The notes under the pieces are model-generated. The model saw only the letters and a list, made by a program, of their open reading frames with translations. It did not search any database and was not told the DNA's origin. A stretch of DNA of 10,317 bases from Cytophagaceae bacterium. GTDB lineage: Bacteria > Bacteroidota > Bacteroidia > Cytophagales > Spirosomataceae. The translations under genes were made by a program, and so were the position numbers. The stretch is from assembly GCA_947461155.1 (NCBI GenBank), contig CANHKE010000021.1, forward strand, positions 1-10,317, given 5' to 3'. Shown here in pieces: positions 1-7,105 of the stretch (position 1 is its first letter; the number at the start of each line of letters is the position of its first letter).

Positions 1-1530
1 GTATGGATTACCAAAATTCAGGCAGTTGGTGATTGCCACCGGCAAACCTCCCGAACAAACAATATTACGCGCCGCCTCCGCGACTGCCATCGCACAACCC
101 TCTTCTGGATCCGCGTTCACGTAACGTGAATTACAGTCAACGGTAATCACGATTGACTTATCGGATCCATGAACCTTCACAACACCTGCATCCGATGGTG
201 CATTCGTGTTACGATTTGCCCGACCGATTGATGAATCATATTGTTCCGCAACCCACTTCTTCGAAGCGATGTTTGGGTGATTCATTAAGAAATCCAATGC
301 CTTTGGCAATTCTGCCGCTGGAATATCTTGTACTGAATTGATGTCAAATTTCTTGAACTCTTGGAAGTATGCAGGCTCTTTGTATTCGCGGTGATATACC
401 GGTGCGCCTCCGCCCAATACCAAATCATCCGCTGGAACGTCTGCGACTAACACGCCATCTTGATAGAATTCCAAACGCTTCGTATCCGTAACGGTACCTA
501 TTTGCTCGCAATTCAAATCCCACTTATCAAAAATCTTCTTCGCCTCCGCTTCACGTCCTTTTTCGACGACGATCAACATCCGCTCTTGTGATTCAGATAA
601 TAAAATCTCAAATGGCTTCATATTTGCCTGGCGCGTCGGAACTTTGGAAAGATCAATAATCATTCCATGCTCTCCTTTGGCAGACATTTCTGACGTCGAG
701 CAGATAATTCCTGCCGCACCCATATCCTGAATACCGATCACACAACCCGCTTCAATGATTTCCAATGAAGCTTCTAATAATAATTTCTCTTGAAAAGGAT
801 CCCCTACTTGAACCGCAGGTAATTTTTCAGATGATTTGGACGTAATATCCTCAGAAGCAAAACTTGCTCCACCAATTCCATCTTTACCTGTCGCAGATCC
901 TACGATAAATACGCCATTACCAACCCCATACGAAATGGCAGATGCTTGGGTTCCTACTTTTAAAATACCGGCTGAAAAAGCATTCACAAGTGGATTGACA
1001 TTGTAACAATCGTCAAATTGAACCTCACCACCGACGGTTGGGATACCAAACGCATTCCCATAATCACCAATACCTTTTACAACTCCTTTCACCAACCACT
1101 TCGTTTTGGCCAAATCGATGTTACCAAAACGCAATGAATTTAACTGAGCGATCGGACGCGCACCCATGGTGAAAATATCCCGGTTGATACCGCCTACCCC
1201 CGTTGCCGCACCTTGATAAGGTTCTAAGGCAGAAGGGTGATTGTGCGATTCAATTTTGAAGGCACAGCCTAAACCATCGCCTAGGTCAACAAGACCAGCG
1301 TTTTCTTCGCCGGCTTTGGCCAACATACGTGGAGAATCTTTCGGCAAAGTCTTTAACCAAACAATGGAGTTCTTGTAACTACAGTGTTCTGACCACATGA
1401 CAGAGAAAATAGACAACTCCGTAAAATTCGGCTTGCGGCCTAAAATTTCCTGAATACGGTCGTATTCTTCGGACAATAAACCTAATTTTTTGGCTGTTTC
1501 TACGGTTGGTAAGCTTTCGATCGATTCCAC
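1..1530 (-). CDS. purL: Phosphoribosylformylglycinamidine synthase subunit PurL, short type (C-terminus cut by window edge)
   Basis: Catalyses the ATP- and ammonia-dependent conversion of FGAR to FGAM, the fourth step of de novo purine synthesis, in the cytoplasm. The window holds 510 residues from the N-terminus; the short family form is about 740, so roughly the last third lies beyond position 1. Visible family motifs are WSEHCSYKNS (46-55, with the conserved His49), ESHNHPS (94-100), GGINRDIFTMGARPIA (113-128), QDMGAAGIICSTSEMS (268-283) and LSESQERML (311-319). The protein begins directly at the catalytic-domain linker, without the long N-terminal domain of the roughly 1,200-residue PurL, so it should need separate PurS and PurQ partners; neither is in the window. 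Start: GTG at 1530. An in-frame TAA lies only four codons upstream and no ATG intervenes, so GTG is essentially forced. It has its own upstream promoter motif. Function is very sure, the start fairly sure. Confidence 0.97.
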   Translation of the reverse strand, partial: MESIESLPTVETAKKLGLLSEEYDRIQEILGRKPNFTELSIFSVMWSEHCSYKNSIVWLKTLPKDSPRMLAKAGEENAGLVDLGDGLGCAFKIESHNHPSALEPYQGAATGVGGINRDIFTMGARPIAQLNSLRFGNIDLAKTKWLVKGVVKGIGDYGNAFGIPTVGGEVQFDDCYNVNPLVNAFSAGILKVGTQASAISYGVGNGVFIVGSATGKDGIGGASFASEDITSKSSEKLPAVQVGDPFQEKLLLEASLEIIEAGCVIGIQDMGAAGIICSTSEMSAKGEHGMIIDLSKVPTRQANMKPFEILLSESQERMLIVVEKGREAEAKKIFDKWDLNCEQIGTVTDTKRLEFYQDGVLVADVPADDLVLGGGAPVYHREYKEPAYFQEFKKFDINSVQDIPAAELPKALDFLMNHPNIASKKWVAEQYDSSIGRANRNTNAPSDAGVVKVHGSDKSIVITVDCNSRYVNADPEEGCAMAVAEAARNIVCSGGLPVAITNCLNFGNPY

Positions 1531-1578
1531 AATAAATTGTTAAAGTAAGATATGCTCTTGCATCGACGCAAGAAGGCA

Positions 1579-1614
1579 CAAAGGTAATAAATTTCGAGGA
1601 GAGACCCGAAAAAA
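1579..1614 (-). promoter_or_regulatory. Probable purL promoter (Bacteroidota type)
   Basis: On the minus strand TACCTTTG (1586-1579) is an exact match to the Bacteroidota -7 element TAnnTTTG. A T-rich stretch at 1608-1614 stands at roughly the distance expected for the -33 element but is not a good TTTG match. Transcription would start near 1573, giving a leader of about 43 bases before the GTG at 1530. The leader shows no obvious riboswitch or Shine-Dalgarno sequence. The motif match is seen directly; promoter activity is inferred. Confidence 0.55.
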
Positions 1615-1640
1615 TATTTGGTAAAAATAGCAAGATGTAT

Positions 1641-1660
1641 AGCCGCGATTCCTCGCGTCT
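1641..1660. repeat. Palindrome copy 1 (one mismatch)
   Basis: AGCCGCGA, loop TTCC, TCGCGTCT: the 8-base arms pair with one mismatch. Its right arm overlaps the first heptamer by four bases. Confidence 0.7.
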
Positions 1661-1684
1661 TACGTCTAATGTCTTACGTTCAAA
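1657..1684. repeat. Heptamer run 1 (4 units)
   Basis: Units read GTCTTAC, GTCTAAT, GTCTTAC and a degenerate GTTCAAA, in strict 7-base phase. Confidence 0.8.
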
Positions 1685-1685
1685 A

Positions 1686-1705
1686 AGACGCGAAGTGTCG
1701 CGTCT
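1686..1705. repeat. Palindrome copy 2 (perfect arms)
   Basis: AGACGCGA, loop AGTG, TCGCGTCT: perfect 8-base arms. It is followed by CTAC, whereas copies 3 and 4 are followed by CTAA. Confidence 0.85.
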
Positions 1706-1715
1706 CTACAAAATC

Positions 1716-1750
1716 TTCCAACGTCTAATGTCAAGCGTCTGACGTCCAAA
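1716..1750. repeat. Heptamer run 2 (5 units, first degenerate)
   Basis: Units read TTCCAAC (G to T at the first base), GTCTAAT, GTCAAGC, GTCTGAC and GTCCAAA in strict 7-base phase. Confidence 0.75.
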
Positions 1751-1751
1751 A

Positions 1752-1771
1752 AGACGCGAAATATCGCGTCT
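1752..1771. repeat. Palindrome copy 3 (perfect arms)
   Basis: AGACGCGA, loop AATA, TCGCGTCT: perfect 8-base arms, one base after run 2. The same loop recurs in copy 4. Confidence 0.85.
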
Positions 1772-1776
1772 CTAAA

Positions 1777-1804
1777 GTCTAATGTCCAACGTCCAGCGTC
1801 TATG
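1777..1804. repeat. Heptamer run 3 (4 units)
   Basis: Units read GTCTAAT, GTCCAAC, GTCCAGC and GTCTATG. The five bases between palindrome copy 3 and this run (CTAAA) recur exactly between copy 4 and run 4, so palindrome plus following run behaves as a composite unit. Confidence 0.8.
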
Positions 1805-1816
1805 AAGAAAGGAATC

Positions 1817-1864
1817 GGCGTAAAAACGCCTCAAACTTTGGCAATCCCTGAAGGTTTGCCAAAG
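1817..1864. repeat. Two adjacent hairpins interrupting the array
   Basis: The first hairpin is GGCGT, loop AAAA, ACGCC (1817-1830). The second has perfect 9-base arms, CTTTGGCAA (1836-1844) and TTGCCAAAG (1856-1864), around an 11-base loop. Neither resembles the GTCTAAC heptamer or the AGACGCGA palindrome. On the minus strand, the direction of the flanking genes, neither stem is followed by a run of T, so they are not convincing intrinsic terminators. They could still halt RNA degradation or slow polymerase. Confidence 0.7.
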
Positions 1865-1869
1865 AAAAA

Positions 1870-1889
1870 AGACACGAAATATCGCGTCT
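1870..1889. repeat. Palindrome copy 4 (one mismatch)
   Basis: AGACACGA, loop AATA, TCGCGTCT: 8-base arms with one mismatch relative to copy 3. Confidence 0.75.
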
Positions 1890-1894
1890 CTAAA

Positions 1895-1943
1895 GTCTAA
1901 CGCCTAACGTCTAAAGTCCAGCGTCTAAAGTCTGACGTCTAAT
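1895..1943. repeat. Heptamer run 4 (7 units, the longest)
   Basis: Units read GTCTAAC, GCCTAAC, GTCTAAA, GTCCAGC, GTCTAAA, GTCTGAC and GTCTAAT with no phase slip over 49 bases. It ends two bases before the stop codon of the mocA-like gene. Confidence 0.9.
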
Positions 1944-1945
1944 TT

Positions 1946-2518
1946 TTATATGCCCCAATACTTCCGATCCTCCGGCACATCGACATCCCTGAATTTGTCG
2001 GAGAAGTGAACGATCTCACAAAGCATAGGATTTTGACGCCAAAATTTACCTAAGCCTTGATCGCCACTCCAATGATTAAACAAAGGTCGCAATGCGTTCG
2101 GAATTAATACGGGCGGGGAATTAACTCCTTGAAACGAAGCGACAATGGCTCTATCCGGATTTGCCAGCGACGTCAAGTTCTTCAAATGCGAAGTTGTCAG
2201 AAAAGGCAAGTCACATAATAAAACTAGGACATCACGCGAAATATCGACCACTTTAAGTCCTACAGCCAGCGTTTCTCCCATTCCTTTTTCCCATTCTTCC
2301 ACTTCAACAAAAGATAAGTTGGGAAACTCCTTTTGTAAATTTTCTACAATTCGAATCGATTGATCTACCTCAGCCCCAAGACAAACCAACACATCTTGAC
2401 AAACTGAAAAGGCTAGTCGAATGGATTGCTCCAAAAGACTTTGGCCTTGATAAACTAATAATTGTTTCGCTTCCCCTAAACGAGTCGAGGCCCCTGCAGC
2501 CAAAATTAAACCGACCAT
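1946..2518 (-). CDS. MocA-like molybdenum cofactor cytidylyltransferase (nucleotidyltransferase family)
   Basis: Predicted to transfer a nucleotide, probably CMP from CTP, to molybdopterin-bound molybdenum, giving the cytosine dinucleotide cofactor used by many xanthine-dehydrogenase-family enzymes; cytoplasmic. It is 190 residues, normal for MocA/MobA. The nucleotide-binding signature LILAAGASTRLGEAK (4-18) is complete; WEKGMGETLAVGL (76-88), the metal-binding CDLPF (102-106), PPVLIP (135-140), GDQGLGK (152-158) and DVDVPED (178-184) follow in family order. Its ATG (2518) immediately follows the TAA of the oxidoreductase gene with no intervening base, suggesting translational coupling. This context favours MocA over MobA. 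A broader NTP-transferase role cannot be excluded, so no symbol is given. The repeat array starts two bases after its stop. Confidence 0.88.
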   Translation of the reverse strand: MVGLILAAGASTRLGEAKQLLVYQGQSLLEQSIRLAFSVCQDVLVCLGAEVDQSIRIVENLQKEFPNLSFVEVEEWEKGMGETLAVGLKVVDISRDVLVLLCDLPFLTTSHLKNLTSLANPDRAIVASFQGVNSPPVLIPNALRPLFNHWSGDQGLGKFWRQNPMLCEIVHFSDKFRDVDVPEDRKYWGI

Positions 2519-4708
2519 TTAAATGGAACTTAGGTCAAAAGGTAAGGTGCGAACACGTTTACCAGTGGCTAGGAAAATGGCATTACATAAAGCCGGTGCA
2601 ATCGGAGGTAATCCAGGCTCCCCGACACCACCGGGCTCTTCTTCATTTTGCATGACATGAATAACTGCATCAGGTATTTCGCCTTGTCGGATCACCGCAT
2701 AGTCATGAAAATTACTTTGTTCGGTCACGCCATGGTTTCGCGTGATTTCGTTTTTGATGGTTGCCGACAAGCCATAGGCCAAATTACTTTGCATTTGGGC
2801 TACGATATTATCGGGGTTCACGGCAAAGCCGCAATCGATCACGGAGTAAATCTGATTAATCTTGACACCTGTACCTTGTTTTTCAACGACAAATGCATGT
2901 GCAGCTATACTCGCAAAAGAACGCGCGATGGCGATACCTATGGATTTTCCCGCTTTGCGTTTGGCACGATAATCTGAAATTTCAGCGAGCTTATTCAGCA
3001 CAGCGATAAACCGAGGTGAATCTTTCAATAATTGCAAACGTAAATCCAAGGGATCCTTTTCCCCTTCATGGGCAAGTTCGTCTATGAAACATTCTTGTGC
3101 ATATACGTTGGTAGACGCATACACCGAACGCCACCACAAAATAGGCATTTGCGGATCAACCCAATTAAACGAATTGCGTCTAGCGGGAAACGCATAGGGA
3201 CTATCTTCCACGCTAATTCCTTCACCAGCCCACGGATCTACTTGTCCACGCATATCTGCTTTAAACACATTCGCCATGATCGATGCACCGTTTAAACGAT
3301 GTTCGAATGCCAATACATTTCCTTGATTATCAATCCCCCCTTGCATCGCCGAAATCATTCCTGGACGGAAAGGTCCTTGTTGGATATCTTCCTCCCGCGT
3401 CCATATCACTTTTACCGGCGCATTAACCTGACGTGAAATATGAGCCGCTTCTAATACATAATCGTAATAGGCTTTTCGGCCAAATGCGCCACCTAAGAAT
3501 GTTACATTGATTTTAACTTGTTCAGGTTTCATTCCTAAATAACCTGCCAATTCCGTAACCAAACTATCCGGCCCTTGTACAGGCGCCCAGACTTCCACTT
3601 TACCATCCTGCACAAATACCGTCGCGTTACATGGCTCCATCGGCGCGTGGGCCATAAATGGAGTCTGATACGTTGCTTGAATTTTGTAATCCGAAAGTTG
3701 TAACGCTTTTGAAAAATCACCAACGGCTGCATCTTTATAGGTCACCCCATCCGATTGCGCTTTGGCCTTCGCTGCATTAAAATATTGTGAGGTCGCACTT
3801 TCGGCAGATCCTTCGGAGGACCACGTGGCTTGGACCAACTTCTTTCCTTTTAAAGCTGCCCAATACGATTCGGCCACCACGGCGATGGCTTCCGACTTCG
3901 AACGGGCTTTTTGATTTAATTCAATATCTGGTGAAAATGGACCATGGTAAAAATTACGTTCCGTCTTCAACACAAATCGAACCCCTTTCACGCCCATGGC
4001 TTGATCCGCTTGAAACGATTTGACTTTGCCATAGATCGTTGGCGCATGCACAATACTCGCATATAACATACCTGGCAATTGTACATCCAAGCCAAAAATC
4101 GCAGTTCCATCCACTTTAGACGTCACATCTGGCCGGAATGATTTTTTACCTAATTGCGTAAACTCACTCCAAGTCTTCAATTTTGGTTTTTGTGGAACAG
4201 GTAGTTTGGTCGCTTCTTCGACTAACTCGCCATAACTTAATTTGGCACCTGAGTTTCGGTTGATGATAAAACCCGCTTTGGCATAACAATCAGCGATGGA
4301 AACTTTCCAGCGATTCGCGCCTGCTTGCATGAGCATTTCCTTAACCGCAGCACCGGCAGTACGCATAGGGATCCAACGGGTCCGAACGGAAGAGGAACCT
4401 CCCGACAATTGCGAACCAAAACGTGCGGAACCATCCGTCATTTGAATGTCTACTTGTTCCAACGGAATTTCCAATTCCTCCGCGATCAACATCGGTAAGG
4501 ATTGATAGGTCCCTTGGCCCATATCGGGCCGAGGGTTGAACAAGGTTACTTTGCCCGATTCATTGATGACAATGTATGGACTTATTTCAACGCCTAATTG
4601 CGTTACTTTTTGTAAGGATTTTGCTTTACCTGAAACGGAAAAACCTAAGGCTAGGACAAATACCGACTGGCTTCCGATGCGAATAAAGTCGCGTCTTGAT
4701 GTTTTCAT
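2519..4708 (-). CDS. Tat-exported molybdopterin-binding subunit of a xanthine dehydrogenase-family hydroxylase (IorB-like)
   Basis: Large catalytic subunit of a molybdenum hydroxylase, which inserts water-derived oxygen into an aldehyde or N-heterocycle. The 729 residues match IorB-type single chains. The N-terminus carries a twin-arginine signal, SRRDFIR (4-10), followed by a hydrophobic stretch (about 15-27), so it should act in the periplasm. Cofactor-domain motifs include GQGTYQSLP (64-72), MEPCNATV (357-364), GGAFGRK (406-412), WWRSVYAST (525-533) and GGVGEPG (693-699), whose Glu697 is the expected catalytic base. There is no FAD domain and no FAD-subunit gene nearby, as in isoquinoline 1-oxidoreductase-type enzymes that pass electrons to a cytochrome. 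It starts three bases after the 2Fe-2S gene stop and abuts the MocA-like gene. The substrate is not determinable; isoquinoline is only the name-giver of the family. Confidence 0.92.
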   Translation of the reverse strand: MKTSRRDFIRIGSQSVFVLALGFSVSGKAKSLQKVTQLGVEISPYIVINESGKVTLFNPRPDMGQGTYQSLPMLIAEELEIPLEQVDIQMTDGSARFGSQLSGGSSSVRTRWIPMRTAGAAVKEMLMQAGANRWKVSIADCYAKAGFIINRNSGAKLSYGELVEEATKLPVPQKPKLKTWSEFTQLGKKSFRPDVTSKVDGTAIFGLDVQLPGMLYASIVHAPTIYGKVKSFQADQAMGVKGVRFVLKTERNFYHGPFSPDIELNQKARSKSEAIAVVAESYWAALKGKKLVQATWSSEGSAESATSQYFNAAKAKAQSDGVTYKDAAVGDFSKALQLSDYKIQATYQTPFMAHAPMEPCNATVFVQDGKVEVWAPVQGPDSLVTELAGYLGMKPEQVKINVTFLGGAFGRKAYYDYVLEAAHISRQVNAPVKVIWTREEDIQQGPFRPGMISAMQGGIDNQGNVLAFEHRLNGASIMANVFKADMRGQVDPWAGEGISVEDSPYAFPARRNSFNWVDPQMPILWWRSVYASTNVYAQECFIDELAHEGEKDPLDLRLQLLKDSPRFIAVLNKLAEISDYRAKRKAGKSIGIAIARSFASIAAHAFVVEKQGTGVKINQIYSVIDCGFAVNPDNIVAQMQSNLAYGLSATIKNEITRNHGVTEQSNFHDYAVIRQGEIPDAVIHVMQNEEEPGGVGEPGLPPIAPALCNAIFLATGKRVRTLPFDLSSI

Positions 4709-4711
4709 GGC

Positions 4712-5185
4712 TTAGGCTTTTTTCGTTTTTTGAATTTTAGAGGCAGCAGCGTGAATGGCTTGACGCATGCGGGGATAGGTACCGCACCGACAAATATTTC
4801 CGGCCATAGCGTTATCAATATCTGCATCAGAGGGATTGGCGTTTGTGGCCAATAAAGCAGATGCGGCAAGTATTTGACCCGATTGACAATAGCCACATTG
4901 CGGAACTTGAGCTTCAATCCAGGCTTCTTGGACCGCATTTCCAGCCGCAAGGCCTTCAATGGTTGTTATTTTATCGCTTGGTTTAAGCGTCGAGACAGGC
5001 GTCGAACATGACCGAATCGGAGAACCATTCACTAATACCGTACAAGCGCCACACAACCCCATCCCACAACCAAACTTCGTACCCGTATATTTTATCTCAT
5101 CGCGAATGACCCACAAAAGTGGGGTGTCTGAATCTACATCGACCCGATGTTTCTTCGTGTTTACAGTTAACTGAAAAATAGGCAT
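4712..5185 (-). CDS. 2Fe-2S subunit of the molybdenum hydroxylase (IorA-like)
   Basis: Small electron-transfer subunit that takes electrons from the molybdenum centre of the neighbouring large subunit. It is 157 residues, normal for the family. All eight cluster cysteines are present: the plant-ferredoxin-like set Cys40, Cys45, Cys48 and Cys60 (CGMGLCGACTVLVNG, 40-54) and the helical-domain set Cys97, Cys100, Cys132 and Cys134 (CGYCQSGQ, 97-104; CRCGTYPR, 132-139). It has no signal peptide of its own, so it probably folds in the cytoplasm and is carried across by the Tat signal of the large subunit, as is known for related complexes. It is the first gene of the operon; no Shine-Dalgarno is visible. 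The start ATG at 5185 fits the usual N-terminus of the family. Confidence 0.93.
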   Translation of the reverse strand: MPIFQLTVNTKKHRVDVDSDTPLLWVIRDEIKYTGTKFGCGMGLCGACTVLVNGSPIRSCSTPVSTLKPSDKITTIEGLAAGNAVQEAWIEAQVPQCGYCQSGQILAASALLATNANPSDADIDNAMAGNICRCGTYPRMRQAIHAAASKIQKTKKA

Positions 5186-5191
5186 AGCTAA

Positions 5192-5229
5192 ATTTTAAAT
5201 ACCCTTAAATTTACAATAAAATTTAAAAT
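5192..5229. repeat. AT-rich inverted repeat in the divergent intergenic region
   Basis: ATTTTAAAT (5192-5200) and ATTTAAAAT (5221-5229) are perfect 9-base inverted arms 20 bases apart, between two divergent operons (gap 5186-5256). Between them sits TAAATTTA (5206-5213), a near match to the -7 element for the minus-strand iorA-like gene. An operator for both directions is possible, but arms made only of A and T arise easily by chance. Confidence 0.3.
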
Positions 5230-5244
5230 ATCCACTTAGGGTTC

Positions 5245-5252
5245 TATTTTTG
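5245..5252 (+). promoter_or_regulatory. Probable -7 element giving a leaderless transcript
   Basis: TATTTTTG is an exact match to TAnnTTTG. Only four bases separate its final G from the ATG at 5257, so transcription should start at or within a few bases of that ATG. TTTA (5222-5225), 19 bases upstream, could serve as a weak -33 element. The expected family N-terminus supports the ATG choice. Confidence 0.5.
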
Positions 5253-5256
5253 CCAA

Positions 5257-6408
5257 ATGCTCCAACCGAACGAAATTGAATTTATTGCAACAAATGGCCA
5301 CCGAAGTCCATCGGACATTGCCTTGGATGCACGTAAATTTCCGGAGCTCGATATCAAAAAATTGGCCCATCAAATTCAGGCGCGCCAAAAATTAACCGAA
5401 AAATTACCTCATTGGGTAGCCAATCGTCAGATATATTTCCCTGCCAGCATTTCGCTTGAACAATCCTCATCCGAAAGTACAGCTTCCTTCAAAGCCTCCT
5501 TGGTTTCGGGAAGACTGATTGATATCACGGGTGGAATGGGCGTGGATGCGTGGGCCTTTGCACAAACATGTTCAGAGGTAACCTATGTAGAAATGGAAGA
5601 GGAATTAGCGGCGATCACCAAATACAATCATGCGGTACTCGGCGTTAAAAACATCACCCATTACGCTTCCAATGGCTTAGACGTTTTAAATCAAGTGGAT
5701 GTTGACTGGATTTATGCAGATCCAGCGCGAAGAAATGAACATGGGGAGAAGGTGATTTTGTTTAAAGATTGCCAACCGAATGTGTTGGATGTGATTGCGC
5801 AACATCCCGACAAAAAAATGTTGATTAAAACGAGTCCTGTGTTAGACATCTCACGGGCGATACAGGAATTGGGAGGTGTTAGCCAGGTATATGTTGTTTG
5901 TAGCAAACAAGAAGTGAAGGAATTGCTATTTGTGAAACAGGGCTCACCAACCATGGATCCGCTGATCACTATTGTGGAAGATGGAAGGACTATTTTTGAA
6001 GGTACGCAGGCGAAGGAGCGATTAGTTGAAAATACAATCGGACCCGTTAAACACTATGTTTACGAAGCACACCCCGGCATTTTGAAAGCGGGATTTTTCA
6101 AATCCGTGTTGCAGGCCAATATGGTCCAATTGGGCGATCATACACACCTTTACAGCTCGGATGAATTTGTTGGCGAATTTCCAGGCAAAATATTTGAGGT
6201 AATTGAATCGGGTCCAGTTCAGGGAAATTGGTTACCAGTAAAACAAGCCAATATCAGTACGCGCAATTTTCCCATGAGCCCAGAGGCCTTGCGGAAAAAG
6301 TTAAAGTTGAAGGATGGAGGGGAATTTACGCTCTTTGGTATTCAAAATTCGAGCAAAAAAAATGAGCTGATTCTCAGCAAAAAAATTACCTTTGCTCATT
6401 CAAATTAA
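5257..6408 (+). CDS. Class I SAM-dependent methyltransferase with THUMP-like domain
   Basis: A probable RNA methyltransferase of a family common in Bacteroidota; the target is not known. The protein has 383 residues. An N-terminal helical region (1-80) precedes a Rossmann-type methyltransferase domain with the SAM-binding loop LIDITGGMGVDAW (87-99), an acidic residue ending the next strand (VEMEEE, 111-116) and DPARR (155-159) in the place of the catalytic motif IV. KTSPVLDI (191-198) follows. From about 265 comes the THUMP-like domain, ending with RNFPMSPEALRKKLKLKDGG (336-355). The start at 5257 matches the usual beginning of the family. It is the first gene of a plus-strand run; the next gene starts 19 bases downstream. 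The fold is confident; the RNA substrate is inferred from the domain name only. Confidence 0.88.
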   Translation: MLQPNEIEFIATNGHRSPSDIALDARKFPELDIKKLAHQIQARQKLTEKLPHWVANRQIYFPASISLEQSSSESTASFKASLVSGRLIDITGGMGVDAWAFAQTCSEVTYVEMEEELAAITKYNHAVLGVKNITHYASNGLDVLNQVDVDWIYADPARRNEHGEKVILFKDCQPNVLDVIAQHPDKKMLIKTSPVLDISRAIQELGGVSQVYVVCSKQEVKELLFVKQGSPTMDPLITIVEDGRTIFEGTQAKERLVENTIGPVKHYVYEAHPGILKAGFFKSVLQANMVQLGDHTHLYSSDEFVGEFPGKIFEVIESGPVQGNWLPVKQANISTRNFPMSPEALRKKLKLKDGGEFTLFGIQNSSKKNELILSKKITFAHSN

Positions 6409-6427
6409 CACATCAACACATTATCTC

Positions 6428-7105
6428 ATGATGAAAGGCATATTATTCGGTCTACTATGCACCTTGGCGACAAGTACGATGTACGCTCAAGTATTTTCGG
6501 GTTTAGAGGAAATTGACAAAGCGAAGAAAGAAGGATTTTATACCTACATTAATTCGGAGGAGAAATATGTCATAGAGGCCTGGAAGAAGTATTTAAAGCC
6601 ATTGGGACAGGTTGAAAATGGCCGCAATAACAGCGCCATTCATGTTTATTCGGCTAAAATCAAAGAAATTTCAGAAAAACCGGTAACCTTATTATCGAAA
6701 GTCACAGAAGAAAAAAACAAAACCAAATTGTTTATTTCGATTAGTACGGGACCTGATGCCTATATTCAGACCGGACATGAATCATTTCGTGAAGCAAGTA
6801 ATTGGGTGGAGGAATTTGTACGCTTGATCAATTTGGAGGAGGATGTGCGCACGGAAGAGAAAAAACTAAATGAATTAATTTCGACGAAGGCGAAGCAGCA
6901 AAAAGCAGCAGAACGCATTGTTCGGGAATTAGACTCCAATAAACGTCAAGCAGAACTTTTGACAAAAAAATTAGAAGAAGCAAAGCTTGAAAAAGAAAAG
7001 ATTTTGGCTAATCAAGAACAGAATCGATTGGATGCCAAATCAAATGAAGATGCCATTTTATTGCAAGCGCAAAAGCTAGAAACAGCTAAACAAAAGATTA
7101 AATGA
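6428..7105 (+). CDS. Exported coiled-coil protein of unknown function
   Basis: I do not recognise a named family. The 225-residue protein has a clear Sec signal peptide at residues 1-20 (charged MMK start, hydrophobic core, cleavage probably near YAQ), so it should be periplasmic or surface exposed. Residues about 21-134 form a mixed domain (predicted alternating strands and helices, few cysteines). From about 135 to the end the sequence is a long charged helix rich in Lys, Glu, Gln, Leu and Ala, typical of a coiled coil. The start is placed at the first ATG (6428); an ATG follows at 6431, and an upstream TTG (6392) would spoil the signal peptide and overlap the methyltransferase gene. It overlaps the next gene by ATGA. 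The layout of exported domain plus C-terminal coiled coil suggests an envelope scaffold, but that is a guess. Confidence 0.8.
   Translation: MMKGILFGLLCTLATSTMYAQVFSGLEEIDKAKKEGFYTYINSEEKYVIEAWKKYLKPLGQVENGRNNSAIHVYSAKIKEISEKPVTLLSKVTEEKNKTKLFISISTGPDAYIQTGHESFREASNWVEEFVRLINLEEDVRTEEKKLNELISTKAKQQKAAERIVRELDSNKRQAELLTKKLEEAKLEKEKILANQEQNRLDAKSNEDAILLQAQKLETAKQKIK

Larger units (their letters stand above)
1641..1943. repeat. Composite intergenic array: heptamer runs alternating with short palindromes
   Basis: This fills most of the gap between the mocA-like gene and the purL promoter. Four runs of a degenerate 7-base unit (consensus GTCTAAC, variants GTCCAGC, GTCTGAC, GTCTAAA) at 1657-1684, 1716-1750, 1777-1804 and 1895-1943 alternate with four copies of a 20-base palindrome (AGACGCGA, 4-base loop, TCGCGTCT) at 1641-1660, 1686-1705, 1752-1771 and 1870-1889. 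Between the third and fourth palindromes lies an unrelated segment with two further hairpins (1817-1830 and 1836-1864). The last heptamer ends two bases from the mocA-like stop codon. No coding frame survives: the 7-base period moves the stop triplets (TAA on plus, TAG on minus) through every frame. Its role is unknown; a REP-like mobile repeat, a transcriptional insulator or slippage-expanded neutral DNA are all possible. Confidence 0.9.

Noticed and set aside
1379..1633. Separate small minus-strand gene of 84 codons overlapping the purL start
   Set aside because: It is another frame of the purL N-terminus and its promoter region, whose codons clearly encode the conserved WSEHCSY region in the purL frame.
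1836..1864. Intrinsic terminator for the mocA operon
   Set aside because: The stem is good, but on the minus strand it is followed by TTTGAGG rather than a T-run, and the loop is 11 bases.
1641..1943. CRISPR array
   Set aside because: The repeat units are 7 bases and degenerate, the palindromes are unevenly spaced (45, 66 and 118 bases), and there are no unique spacers of constant length or cas genes.
2648..2977. Plus-strand ORF of 109 codons inside the oxidoreductase gene
   Set aside because: It is antisense to a well-conserved stretch of the IorB-like protein and its translation resembles no family; the same holds for the other plus-strand frames at 3068-3295 and 3787-4023.
6392..6427. 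Upstream TTG start for the coiled-coil protein
   Set aside because: It would overlap the methyltransferase gene and add a polar stretch in front of a standard signal peptide that begins at the ATG at 6428.
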